From JANXPZ01 sp034678345 (GTDB lineage Bacteria; Eisenbacteria; RBG-16-71-46): a stretch of DNA of 32,476 nucleotides. The notes under the pieces were generated by a model that saw nothing but the letters and a program-made list of their open reading frames with translations, had not been told where the DNA came from and ran no database searches. The position numbers were made by a program, and so were the translations under genes. Shown one piece after another: positions 9,459-16,443 of this stretch. Position 1 is the stretch's first letter; each line of letters opens with the position of its first letter. Where the stretch lies: contig JAXDBZ010000037.1 of NCBI GenBank assembly GCA_034678345.1, positions 1 to 32,476 on the forward strand. The letters are read 5' to 3'.

Positions 9459-9474
9459 TGCAAGCAGCGGGCCA
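9459..9474 (-). promoter_or_regulatory. Sigma-54 (-24/-12) promoter of the Tad operon
   Basis: On the minus strand the sequence reads TGGCCCGCTGCTTGCA. This is GG, ten bases, GC, and it matches the RpoN consensus TGGCACG-N4-TTGCW at all but one base. It is preceded by a pyrimidine and followed by GAT, also consensus-like. Transcription would start near 9448, giving an untranslated leader of about 150 bases before flp. It implies dependence on an enhancer-binding activator; none is encoded in the window. Confidence 0.7.
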
Positions 9475-9537
9475 GACGCGGCGGGCCGTCGCGGGCGCGA
9501 CCGTAAGCCCATGCGATTGAACAGGGTTGTATGTGGT

Positions 9538-9551
9538 CGAACATCGGTTCG
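9538..9551. promoter_or_regulatory. Inverted repeat upstream of the sigma-54 promoter
   Basis: CGAAC-ATCG-GTTCG is a 5-bp inverted repeat about 64 bases upstream of the sigma-54 element, in the range used by enhancer-binding activators. It is a candidate operator only. Confidence 0.35.
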
Positions 9552-9617
9552 GCACTCTTGGGCTCGAGGATCGGTCTTCGAATCGTCGTCTCGCGCGACG
9601 TGGAGCATCCGGTCGCG

Positions 9618-9631
9618 GGGCCAAATGGCCC
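9618..9631. promoter_or_regulatory. Inverted repeat upstream of the sigma-54 promoter (second)
   Basis: GGGCCA-AA-TGGCCC is a perfect 6-bp inverted repeat with a 2-base centre, about 145 bases upstream of the sigma-54 element. It may be an activator site for the Tad operon or an operator for the divergent kinase gene. Confidence 0.4.
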
Positions 9632-9803
9632 AAAATCATCCGGTGGCGCTCGGCCGCACCCACGAGACCAGCGAGTGCCCGGGGCGCTCCGACTCCACGA
9701 AGGCCTCGCCCCGCGCGCATTCCATCGTGTGGCGCCAGCCTCCCGCGCCCGCAATCCCTCCGGCACCCCGGCGGTTCACCCGGTCCGGGGTAATCCCACC
9801 CAG

Positions 9804-9836
9804 ACACTCGGCCCTCCGCATGCGCCGAGAGAGTGT
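9804..9836. promoter_or_regulatory. Imperfect inverted repeat upstream of the kinase gene
   Basis: ACACTCGGC (9804-9812) faces GCCGAGAGAGTGT (9824-9836). CTCGGC/GCCGAG pair and the outer ACACT/AGTGT pair after a 2-base bulge. It could be a hairpin or an operator before the kinase gene. No clear vegetative promoter was found nearby. Confidence 0.3.
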
Positions 9837-9949
9837 CGTGCAGGCCGACCCCCGCCCCCTCGCGCCCCCGGGATCGTGCTCATCCCGCGTGCAGAGATGG
9901 CCGATAACGCCACAACCCTCGGGCTCATGCGCCGTCCCCACGGCGCGAC

Positions 9950-12601
9950 ATGGAGGTCCGCCCTGTCTCGCGAAAGAGCCTGGCCGCGCCCCGCGGCGTG
10001 CATCCTGCGATCGGCACTCGCAGCACGCATCACGCAGCGCGCCTCCGCGCGCTCGCGCCGCGGAGCGCCGCGTTGAGGCGTCTCGTTCCCCTCCTCGCCC
10101 GCGGTCTCGCCCGGCACCCGCGCGGACTGAGGCGGCGTCTGACCGTGCTGCTGGCGGCCGGCGTGTTCGCCGCCAGCCTCGGCTTCGAGGCGCTCCTCGT
10201 CACGCTGACCTGGCACAGCGAGCACCGGCAACTCGAGGCGCGGGCCCGCTCGGTCGCCGGACTCATGGCCCAGCGTTCCCTGGCGCCGACGATCGCGGCC
10301 GATGGGGCCGAGATCGACCTGCGGCTCCACCGCGCCGTGATCGAGCCCGACGTCCTCGGCGCGGCCTTCTACCCCGCGCGCGGCCCGATGCTCGCTCAGC
10401 GGAACCTCGACCGGCCGCTCTGGCCCGAGCTCGGCGAACCCGAGCGCTACCCGAAGGGCGACGAGATCGCCATGCGCTACCGGCGCACGACCGGCGGCGT
10501 GGTGCTGGACGTGACCGCGCCCATCCTGGGCCGGCCCGGCGAGCGATACGCGGCGGAACCGGAGCCGCGGGAGCGCGAGCGCGTCGTCCGCCCGCTCTTC
10601 TCCAACCGACCCCGTCTGGGCTGGGTGCGGCTCGCGTTCTCGACGCAGCGCGTGCACGACGCGGTGCAGAGCGCGGCCCAGCTCGGCCTGCTGCTCCTGC
10701 TCGTCACTTCGCTCCTCGGCTTCCTGGCCGTCTCCTTCTTCGTGCGCGTCATCCTGCGGCCCCTGCGCGAGGCCCGGGATTTGGCGCGCGAGATCGCCTC
10801 CGGCCGGCTCGAGCGGCGCCTGCCGGTCCGCAGCGCCGACGAGCTGGGCGACCTCGCCGTCTCCATGAACACGATGGCGGGCGCGCTGGGGGCGGCCCGC
10901 GCCGCGGCCGAGAACGAGGCGACGGCGCTGCGCACCGCCTCGTCGGCCATGCTCTCCATCTCCACCGGAGTGCGCGACGCGCAGGAACCGGGACAGGTCT
11001 TCGCCATGGTGGCGCGCGAGCTCAAGCGGGTCACGCGCGCGCGCGCCGTCGCGCTCGCCGTGCCCACGGACCCGGGGCGACCGCCGGGCTTCGCCCACTT
11101 CGAACCGGCGCCACCCTGGGGCGGGCTGGCGCCGGGCGACCCGATCCCCGACGGCCTGGCGCGCCGGCTGACCGGGCGGGACGGCGAGGTGCTGCGCCTC
11201 GACATCGGGGAGGAACCGTGCGACTGCGCCGGGCTAGCGGCGGACGGGTTCCACGCCGTGCTGCTCGTGCGGCTGCAGCTGCCGGACTCGCCCCCCGCCG
11301 TGCTGCTCGCCGCGGCGGACGATCCGGGCGCCTTCCCCGCCTCGGAGCGCGACCTGGGGCTGGCGCTGACGAGCCACCTGTCCTCGGCCCTGCGGGCCGG
11401 ACGGCTGCAGGCGCGCCTCGAGGAGGCCTTCGAGGAGCTGCAGCGCACCCACGACTACCTCGTGCAGTCCGAGATGCTGCGCGTGGCCGGCGAGATGGCC
11501 ACCGGCGTGGCGCACGACTTCAACAACGTGCTGGGCGCCATCCTCGGTCGCGCCCAGCTGCTCACCCGGCAGATCGAGGCCGGCGAGCTGTCGTCGGAGG
11601 ACCTGCTCACGTCGCTGGCGGTGATCCAGCGGGCCGCCCAGGACGGCCGCGAGACCGGCCGGCGCCTGCGGCAGTTCGGCCACGTCGCCCACGACAGCCT
11701 GTCCGACGCGGTCGAGCTGCCGGCGGTGCTGCGCGACGCCATCGAGTTCACCCGGCCGCGCTGGCAGAACGAGGCCCAGGCCCGCGGCATCGCCATCGAG
11801 ATTGAGCTCGACGCCGTGGCCGACGTCTGGGTCGCCGGGCGCGCCAGCGAGCTGCGCGAGGTCTTCACCAACCTCATCCTGAACGCCGTGGACGCGCTGC
11901 CCCGGGGCGGCCACATCCGGCTCGGCGCACGCGCCGAGGCGGAGCAGGTCGTCGCCGGCGTGGCCGACGACGGCATCGGCATGGACGAGGAGACGGCGCG
12001 GCGGCTCTTCGAACCGTTCTTCACCACCAAGGGCGACGGCGGGACCGGGCTCGGGCTCTCGGTGGTCTACGGCATCGTGCAGCGCCACGGCGGGACCCTC
12101 GCGGTCACGAGCCGGCCCGGCGCCGGCACGCTCATGGAGGTGCGGCTGCCGCGGGCCGCCGCGCCGGCCGTGGCCGAATCGGCCCCGGCAGCGGCCGGCG
12201 AGCTGCCGGAGATGGACGTGCTGGTGGTGGACGACGACGAGGCGGTGCGCGGCGTGCTGCGCGACACGGCGGCCGCGCTGGGCCAGCGCGTCACCGCCTG
12301 CGGCTCGGGCGCCGAGGCCCTGGAGGCGTTCCGACCCGGCGCCTTCCAGCTCGTGCTCACCGACCTGGGCATGCCGGGCATGACCGGCTGGGAGCTCACC
12401 CGGCGCCTGCGGGCGATGGACCCGTCCGTCACCATCGTCTTCGTCACCGGCTGGGGCGAGGACGTGGACTCGCGGGCCGCCGGCGAGACCGGTGCGGACC
12501 TCGTGCTCGCGAAGCCCTTCGAGCTGACGGACGTCGAGTGCGCGCTGCGGCTGGCCGCGGCGCGGGCGGCGGAGGCGTCGGAGGAGCGCCGGGCCGCCTG
12601 A
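9950..12601 (+). CDS. Membrane hybrid sensor histidine kinase with C-terminal receiver
   Basis: With the ATG at 9950 it has 883 residues. The start is uncertain: no ribosome-binding site precedes it, while a TTG at 10073 has GGAG upstream and would give 842. Domains are TM1 (about 64-87), an extracytoplasmic sensor of about 150 residues, TM2 (about 244-265), HAMP (about 266-320) and a GAF-like region (about 335-485). The kinase core shows an H box, GEMATGVAHDFNNVLG, with His522; an N box, NLILNAVDAL (641-650); G1 DDGIGMD (673-679); LFEPFFTTK; and G2 GGTGLGLSVVYG (697-708). The receiver has acidic DDD 761-763, phosphoacceptor Asp805 (LTDLGMPG) and Lys855 (AKPFE). There is no DNA-binding output, so the signal must pass to another protein. 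Being divergent from a sigma-54-promoted Tad operon, it may sense conditions for piliation; that is inference. Confidence 0.9.
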   Translation: MEVRPVSRKSLAAPRGVHPAIGTRSTHHAARLRALAPRSAALRRLVPLLARGLARHPRGLRRRLTVLLAAGVFAASLGFEALLVTLTWHSEHRQLEARARSVAGLMAQRSLAPTIAADGAEIDLRLHRAVIEPDVLGAAFYPARGPMLAQRNLDRPLWPELGEPERYPKGDEIAMRYRRTTGGVVLDVTAPILGRPGERYAAEPEPRERERVVRPLFSNRPRLGWVRLAFSTQRVHDAVQSAAQLGLLLLLVTSLLGFLAVSFFVRVILRPLREARDLAREIASGRLERRLPVRSADELGDLAVSMNTMAGALGAARAAAENEATALRTASSAMLSISTGVRDAQEPGQVFAMVARELKRVTRARAVALAVPTDPGRPPGFAHFEPAPPWGGLAPGDPIPDGLARRLTGRDGEVLRLDIGEEPCDCAGLAADGFHAVLLVRLQLPDSPPAVLLAAADDPGAFPASERDLGLALTSHLSSALRAGRLQARLEEAFEELQRTHDYLVQSEMLRVAGEMATGVAHDFNNVLGAILGRAQLLTRQIEAGELSSEDLLTSLAVIQRAAQDGRETGRRLRQFGHVAHDSLSDAVELPAVLRDAIEFTRPRWQNEAQARGIAIEIELDAVADVWVAGRASELREVFTNLILNAVDALPRGGHIRLGARAEAEQVVAGVADDGIGMDEETARRLFEPFFTTKGDGGTGLGLSVVYGIVQRHGGTLAVTSRPGAGTLMEVRLPRAAAPAVAESAPAAAGELPEMDVLVVDDDEAVRGVLRDTAAALGQRVTACGSGAEALEAFRPGAFQLVLTDLGMPGMTGWELTRRLRAMDPSVTIVFVTGWGEDVDSRAAGETGADLVLAKPFELTDVECALRLAAARAAEASEERRAA

Positions 12602-12604
12602 GCG

Positions 12605-12634
12605 TTGCCGCCCGCGGAAGCCGGGTGCTATCGT
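12605..12634 (+). promoter_or_regulatory. Promoter, probably for a leaderless amidase mRNA
   Basis: TTGCCG (12605-12610), an 18-base spacer, and TATCGT (12629-12634) preceded by the extended -10 TG (12626-12627). The start point is expected near 12641, which is exactly the GTG chosen for the amidase, suggesting a leaderless transcript. Both hexamers match the consensus at four of six positions. Confidence 0.45.
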
Positions 12635-12640
12635 GCCCGC

Positions 12641-15034
12641 GTGGAACCCGCTCTCCGCGCAGGGAGGCGCGCGCTGCCGGTCGGCGCCCTGGCGCTGGCG
12701 CTCGCCGCGCTGGCCGGACCCGGCTGCGCCGTGTTCCGCTGCCGCCCCCCCGTCCCGCCGCGCCCCGCCCCGGGCTACGAGCGCCTGCGCGACGCGCCGG
12801 CCGACGTGGACGCGGGCGGGCTGGTCGGGCGGCGCATCGCGCTCGATCCCGGGCACGGCGGCTTCTTCCGCGGCGCCCTCGGCGTGGGCGGCCTCACCGA
12901 AGCCGAGGTCAACCTCGGCGTGGCCCTGACGCTGCGCGACCGGCTGGTCGCGCACGGGGCGCACGTGTTCCTCACGCGCGAGGACGACCGCGACTTCCTG
13001 ACCGCCGCCGACTCCTCGCTGAGCGCCGACCTCGCGGAGCGCGCCCGCCGCGCCGCCGCGTTCGAGCCCGACCTGCTGGTCTCGATCCACCACAACGCCG
13101 ACCCGCGGGGTGCCCACGACCGGAACGAGACGCAGACCTACTACAAGCTCGGGGACGAGGGTCCCTCGCTGGACGCGGCGCAGGACGTGCACCGCGCCCT
13201 GGTGCGCAACGTCGGCATCCGCGCGAACCAGGTCCTGCCCGGCAACTACTACGTGCTGCGCTCGAGCACCGCGCCGGCCCTGCTCACCGAGACCAGCTAC
13301 ATCACGAACCCCGACGTCGAGGCGCGGCTGCGGCTGCGCGAGAAGCAGCGGCTCGAGGCCGACGCGATGTTCCTGGGCCTGGCCCGCTACTTCGCGAGGC
13401 GGGTGCCGGTGATCGAGGAGTTCCGGGCCGAGGAACAGCAGAACCCGGTGTGCCCCACCCTGCGCGCCACCGTGCGGGGCCCATTCGACCACGTGCGCAT
13501 GACCGTGGATGGGCGCGAGGTCGAGCCGCTGCGCTCGGGACCACGACTGACCTGGGATTCGCCCGTGTCGCTGGCCGGCGGAGAGCATCGCGCCACGCTG
13601 CGGGTCGCGCTGTCCGGTGAGGGCTCGTCGCGGGAGAGGGCTCTGGCATTCGTCACGACGCGGGCACCGACCGGCCTCAGCGCCTCCTTCCCCGGTCAGC
13701 TTCCCTGGGATGGCCGCCAGCCGTTGGGGCTCGAGGTGCGCGGCCTCGCCGGTGCCGGAGCGCTCTACACGGACTCGCTGTTCCTGCGCGTGCGTGTCTG
13801 CCGCGGTTCGCTAGCTCCGGCGGAGACCCTTCTGACGATGCTCGGTGGCACCGCGTGGGTCTACTTCCGCGACGGGCGGGAACCGATCGGCCATCCAGCC
13901 ATGCGGGGGCCGGGCTCCCTCCCGCCATGGCAGACAGCGTCGCATGTCGAGGTCGAGGCGTGGTCCCGCGGATTGGCGAGTCGAGTTCACCCTGCACGGT
14001 TCGTGGCTCAGGCGGGGCTGACGATCGGCGACGCGCCAGTGAGCCCCTTCCGCACCGGCTTCGCCCTGCGCATGCCCGAGGGCGTGCCCCTGCGCGACGC
14101 CCCGGGCACGACCGGGCCCGAGCCGGCGCTGCGCTGGATCAACCGCGACGGCTACGTGGTCCTGCCGCGGGACTCGAGCGGCGCGGTCCACGTGCCCGCT
14201 CTCCCCGGCTACCGCGCCTGGCCGTCCGACTCCACCTTCCCGCCGCGTTTCACACCGATCTGCGGCGGCGCGCTGCACGGGCGCCGCATCCTGCTCGATC
14301 CCGAGGGCGGCGGGAACGACGCCGGCGGGCAGGGCCCGGGCGGCACGCGTGGGGCCACGCTGAACCTCGAGTGCGCCCGCATCCTCGCGGGCTTCCTCGC
14401 CGCGGCGGGGGCCGAGGTGAAGCTCACGCGGCAGGGCGACTTCGCCCTCTCCGACGTCGAGCGGGTTCAGCTCGCCGAGTCGTTCCGCGCCGAGCGCTAC
14501 CTGCGTCTTTCCCACGCCGGCCCCGCGCGCCTGGGCACCTATCCCACGAGCGCGGCGGGGCGCGCCTGGGCCGCGCGCACGGCCGCGTCGCTCGCGGCGC
14601 TGGGGTTGCCCGCGCCCCCGGCGAGCGACGAGGCGCAGTACGTCATCCAGCAGACTTCCTGCCCCGCCCTGCTCGCCGCGCCGGGCTCGCTCGCCGGCGA
14701 GGCGTCCGAGGCGCGGCTGCTGGCACCGGGCGCGTTGCGGGCCGAGGCCTACGCGCTCTTCATCGCCCTGGCGCGCGAGTGGGCGCGCGCGGCGGACTGG
14801 CCGAGCGACTCGCTTACGGTGCTCGGCGACGACGGACGCCCGGTCGCCGGCGCGGTCGTCGCGCTCGGTGACGCGCTCGTGCTCGTCACCGACGCGCTCG
14901 GTCGCATCCGCTTTGTCCGCAGCGAGCCAGGCCCCATCGATGTGGCACTGCCCGGCGATTCGCGGCTGCACCGGCGCCTCACTCTGCTAGAATCCCAGCG
15001 GGGCGCGGTACTGACCGGGACGACGGGTCGCTGA
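12641..15034 (+). CDS. Exported N-acetylmuramoyl-L-alanine amidase with a second, degenerate amidase domain
   Basis: With the GTG start this has 797 residues; a TTG at 12605 is the alternative. A signal peptide covers about 1-29 (ALPVGALALALAALAGPGC), possibly a non-canonical lipoprotein signal. Amidase_3 domain 1 (about 63-255) has all zinc and catalytic residues: LDPGHGG with His72, TEAEVNL with Glu87, SIHHN with His150, and TETSYITN with Glu217. It should cleave the stem peptide from MurNAc in the periplasm. A 280-residue beta-rich middle follows. Residues about 545-715 repeat the fold (GRRILLDPEGGG ... RLSHAG ... CPALLAAPGS), but His72, Glu87 and Glu217 correspond to Gly556, Gly571 and Ala680; only His625 is kept. 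It ends in an Ig-like or carboxypeptidase-regulatory-like segment (DDGRPVAGAVVALGD). The second domain is probably a binding or regulatory module. Confidence 0.88.
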   Translation: MEPALRAGRRALPVGALALALAALAGPGCAVFRCRPPVPPRPAPGYERLRDAPADVDAGGLVGRRIALDPGHGGFFRGALGVGGLTEAEVNLGVALTLRDRLVAHGAHVFLTREDDRDFLTAADSSLSADLAERARRAAAFEPDLLVSIHHNADPRGAHDRNETQTYYKLGDEGPSLDAAQDVHRALVRNVGIRANQVLPGNYYVLRSSTAPALLTETSYITNPDVEARLRLREKQRLEADAMFLGLARYFARRVPVIEEFRAEEQQNPVCPTLRATVRGPFDHVRMTVDGREVEPLRSGPRLTWDSPVSLAGGEHRATLRVALSGEGSSRERALAFVTTRAPTGLSASFPGQLPWDGRQPLGLEVRGLAGAGALYTDSLFLRVRVCRGSLAPAETLLTMLGGTAWVYFRDGREPIGHPAMRGPGSLPPWQTASHVEVEAWSRGLASRVHPARFVAQAGLTIGDAPVSPFRTGFALRMPEGVPLRDAPGTTGPEPALRWINRDGYVVLPRDSSGAVHVPALPGYRAWPSDSTFPPRFTPICGGALHGRRILLDPEGGGNDAGGQGPGGTRGATLNLECARILAGFLAAAGAEVKLTRQGDFALSDVERVQLAESFRAERYLRLSHAGPARLGTYPTSAAGRAWAARTAASLAALGLPAPPASDEAQYVIQQTSCPALLAAPGSLAGEASEARLLAPGALRAEAYALFIALAREWARAADWPSDSLTVLGDDGRPVAGAVVALGDALVLVTDALGRIRFVRSEPGPIDVALPGDSRLHRRLTLLESQRGAVLTGTTGR
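14985..14993 (+). promoter_or_regulatory. Extended -10 promoter element before the TonB-like gene
   Basis: TGCTAGAAT combines an extended -10 TG with TAGAAT, five of six matches to TATAAT. It lies inside the 3' end of the amidase gene. No good -35 is seen, as is usual for extended -10 promoters. Transcription would begin near 15000, about 60 bases before the ATG. Confidence 0.45.
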
Positions 15035-15061
15035 CCCACGACCTCCCCGGGGAGCCGCACC

Positions 15062-15772
15062 ATGCAGTACGGCATCGAGGGCTATCTGCGCGAACGAGCC
15101 CGGCTGGATCGCCGCCTGGCGACCATCCTGACGGGCGTGAGCCTCGTTGCGCTGGCCCTGAGCGGCCTCCTGTTCCTCCGCTCCGCCCTCGAGTTCGCCC
15201 GCACCGGCCGGGTGCCGTCCCCGACGTGGCCCGATTTCTTCGGCTTCGAGGGCCGCGAGCAGTACGTCCGCCGCATCTACCTGGAGACCGCCGGCCCACC
15301 GGGGCCGCGGCCGGGCCGACCGACCGTCTACTTCCCCTCGGTCGCCACGCAGCGGGGCGGCCGCGCGCCCATCGCCTCGTCCGCCGATCCGCACGCCCTG
15401 CCCGAGACGCGGCGCGTCGGCAGCGGACCGGGCGAGTCCAGCGACGACCTGCTGGCGCGGGCCCGCGTCCTCTATGGCGGCAGCGCCCTGGTCATCCAGT
15501 CGGAGGACCTGGTCATCGAGGAGTTGGTTCGCCCCGAGTACCCGGAGAACGCGCGCGAGCGGAACGCCGAGGGCCTGGTGGCCTTCGTGGCCACAGTGGA
15601 CGTGACCGGGGCGGTCACGCGCGTGGACCTGCTGTCGAGCACCGGCGACCGCGAGCTGGAGGACGCGGCGGCCGAGGCGGTGCGCCAGTGCCGCTTCCGG
15701 CCCTATCGCGTCGACGGCATGCCGACGGAGGTGCGCGCGGTCTTTCGCTTCAACTTCCGCATCTACGACTGA
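15062..15772 (+). CDS. TonB-like protein with C-terminal TonB domain
   Basis: This 236-residue protein has a short cytoplasmic N-terminus, one transmembrane helix (about 20-42), a Pro/Gly-rich periplasmic linker (about 75-135), and a TonB C-terminal domain (about 150-236). The domain reads VRPEYPENARERNAEGLVAFVATVDVTGAVTRVDLLSSTG, then DAAAEAVRQCRFRPYRVDGMPTEVRAVFRFNF. These are the hallmark 'P.YP..Ar....G.V.v...v...G.V..v.v..ssg...ld.aA..A...w.F.P' elements. TonB links the proton motive force to outer-membrane receptors, but ExbB/ExbD are not nearby, so it could instead be one of the TonB-C-domain envelope proteins without that role. GGGGAG precedes the ATG by about 7 bases. The linker is shorter than in typical TonB. 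Confidence 0.85.
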   Translation: MQYGIEGYLRERARLDRRLATILTGVSLVALALSGLLFLRSALEFARTGRVPSPTWPDFFGFEGREQYVRRIYLETAGPPGPRPGRPTVYFPSVATQRGGRAPIASSADPHALPETRRVGSGPGESSDDLLARARVLYGGSALVIQSEDLVIEELVRPEYPENARERNAEGLVAFVATVDVTGAVTRVDLLSSTGDRELEDAAAEAVRQCRFRPYRVDGMPTEVRAVFRFNFRIYD

Positions 15773-15774
15773 GA

Positions 15775-15792
15775 GGGCTCAGCGCCGAGCCC
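15775..15792 (+). terminator. Hairpin just after the TonB-like gene
   Basis: GGGCTC (15775-15780) and GAGCCC (15787-15792) form a 6-bp GC-rich stem with a 6-base loop, two bases after the TGA. No T tract follows, so termination may need a factor. Confidence 0.4.
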
Positions 15793-15838
15793 GCAGGCGC
15801 CCGAGGGCAAGGCGCCGCGGTCCTGCGACGAGCGGAAT

Positions 15839-15855
15839 CGTGGCCCTGAGCCACG
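15839..15855. terminator. Hairpin between convergent genes
   Basis: CGTGGC-CCTGA-GCCACG is a 6-bp stem with a 5-base loop in the 137-base gap between the convergent TonB-like and bifunctional-nuclease genes. It could act in either direction. No T run is present. Confidence 0.35.
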
Positions 15856-15909
15856 TTGGAGCGAGGAGCGGACCGCGCAACGACGCCATCGGGTGGCTGC
15901 GGGCTCGGC

Positions 15910-16443
15910 CTAGATCTGGAACTTGCCGAAGTCCTCCGGGTTCAGCTTCTCGAGGTAGCGCCGCAGCTGCTCGGCCTTCTCCTCGTCGCTGGGCTCGGTG
16001 GTCGGCTCGTCCGGCGGTTCCTCGTCGCCCTCGTCGGCGGCCTCCTCGCGCGGCGGCTCCTGCAGGAGCTGCTCGTTCACGAAGATGGGCGCCTTCGCCC
16101 GCAGCGCCACGGCGATGGCATCCGACGGGCGCGCGTCGAAGGACAGCGTCTCCGCCCCCGCCTGGACGAGGATCGTGGCGTAGAAGGTGTTCTCGCGCAG
16201 GTCCGAGACGACGACGCGGGTGACGCGGGCCTTGAGGCCCTCGACGAGGCGCACGAGCAGGTCGTGCGTGAGCGGCCGCGGGAAGGGCTCGTCGGCGAGG
16301 ACACGGCGGATCGCCTGCGCCTCGCCCGGCCCGATCCAGATGGGCAGGATGCGCTCGCCCTCGGCCTCCCGCAGGATGACCACGTTCTGCTGGGTCTTGT
16401 GCTCGAGGATGAGCCCGTTGACCCTGGCCTCGACGACCTTCAT
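15910..16443 (-). CDS. Bifunctional nuclease family protein (DUF151)
   Basis: This 177-residue protein begins MKVVEARVNGLILEHKTQQNVVILREAEGERILPIWIGPGEAQAIRRVL, which is the signature of the BFN/DUF151 family, including the conserved ILPIWIGPGEAQAI block (about 33-46). It continues with RPLTHDLLVRLVEGL (about 58-72), TFYATILVQ and SFDARPSDAIAVALRAKAPIFVNEQLL (about 103-129). The tail (about 130-165) is very acidic and is followed by EKAEQLRRYLEKLNPEDFGKF, probably a helix. Family members have been reported to have nuclease activity, but the cellular role is not settled. The ATG overlaps the TGA of the upstream isomerase gene by four bases, so it is the last gene of the ribosomal-protein operon. 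Confidence 0.9.
   Translation of the reverse strand: MKVVEARVNGLILEHKTQQNVVILREAEGERILPIWIGPGEAQAIRRVLADEPFPRPLTHDLLVRLVEGLKARVTRVVVSDLRENTFYATILVQAGAETLSFDARPSDAIAVALRAKAPIFVNEQLLQEPPREEAADEGDEEPPDEPTTEPSDEEKAEQLRRYLEKLNPEDFGKFQI

Larger units (their letters stand above)
9295..9949. other. Long divergent regulatory spacer between flp and the hybrid kinase
   Basis: This 655-base spacer separates the minus-strand Tad operon from the plus-strand kinase. Its AT-richer stretches around 9515-9640 contrast with the GC-rich genes. It holds the sigma-54-type promoter (9459-9474), inverted repeats at 9538-9551, 9618-9631 and 9804-9836, and the long flp leader. Open frames crossing it show no recognisable protein and are taken as chance. 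Confidence 0.6.

Noticed and set aside
9379..11805. Plus-strand open frame of about 808 codons through the kinase region
   Set aside because: It is Arg/Ala-rich without motifs, while the neighbouring frame encodes the complete histidine kinase with all boxes.
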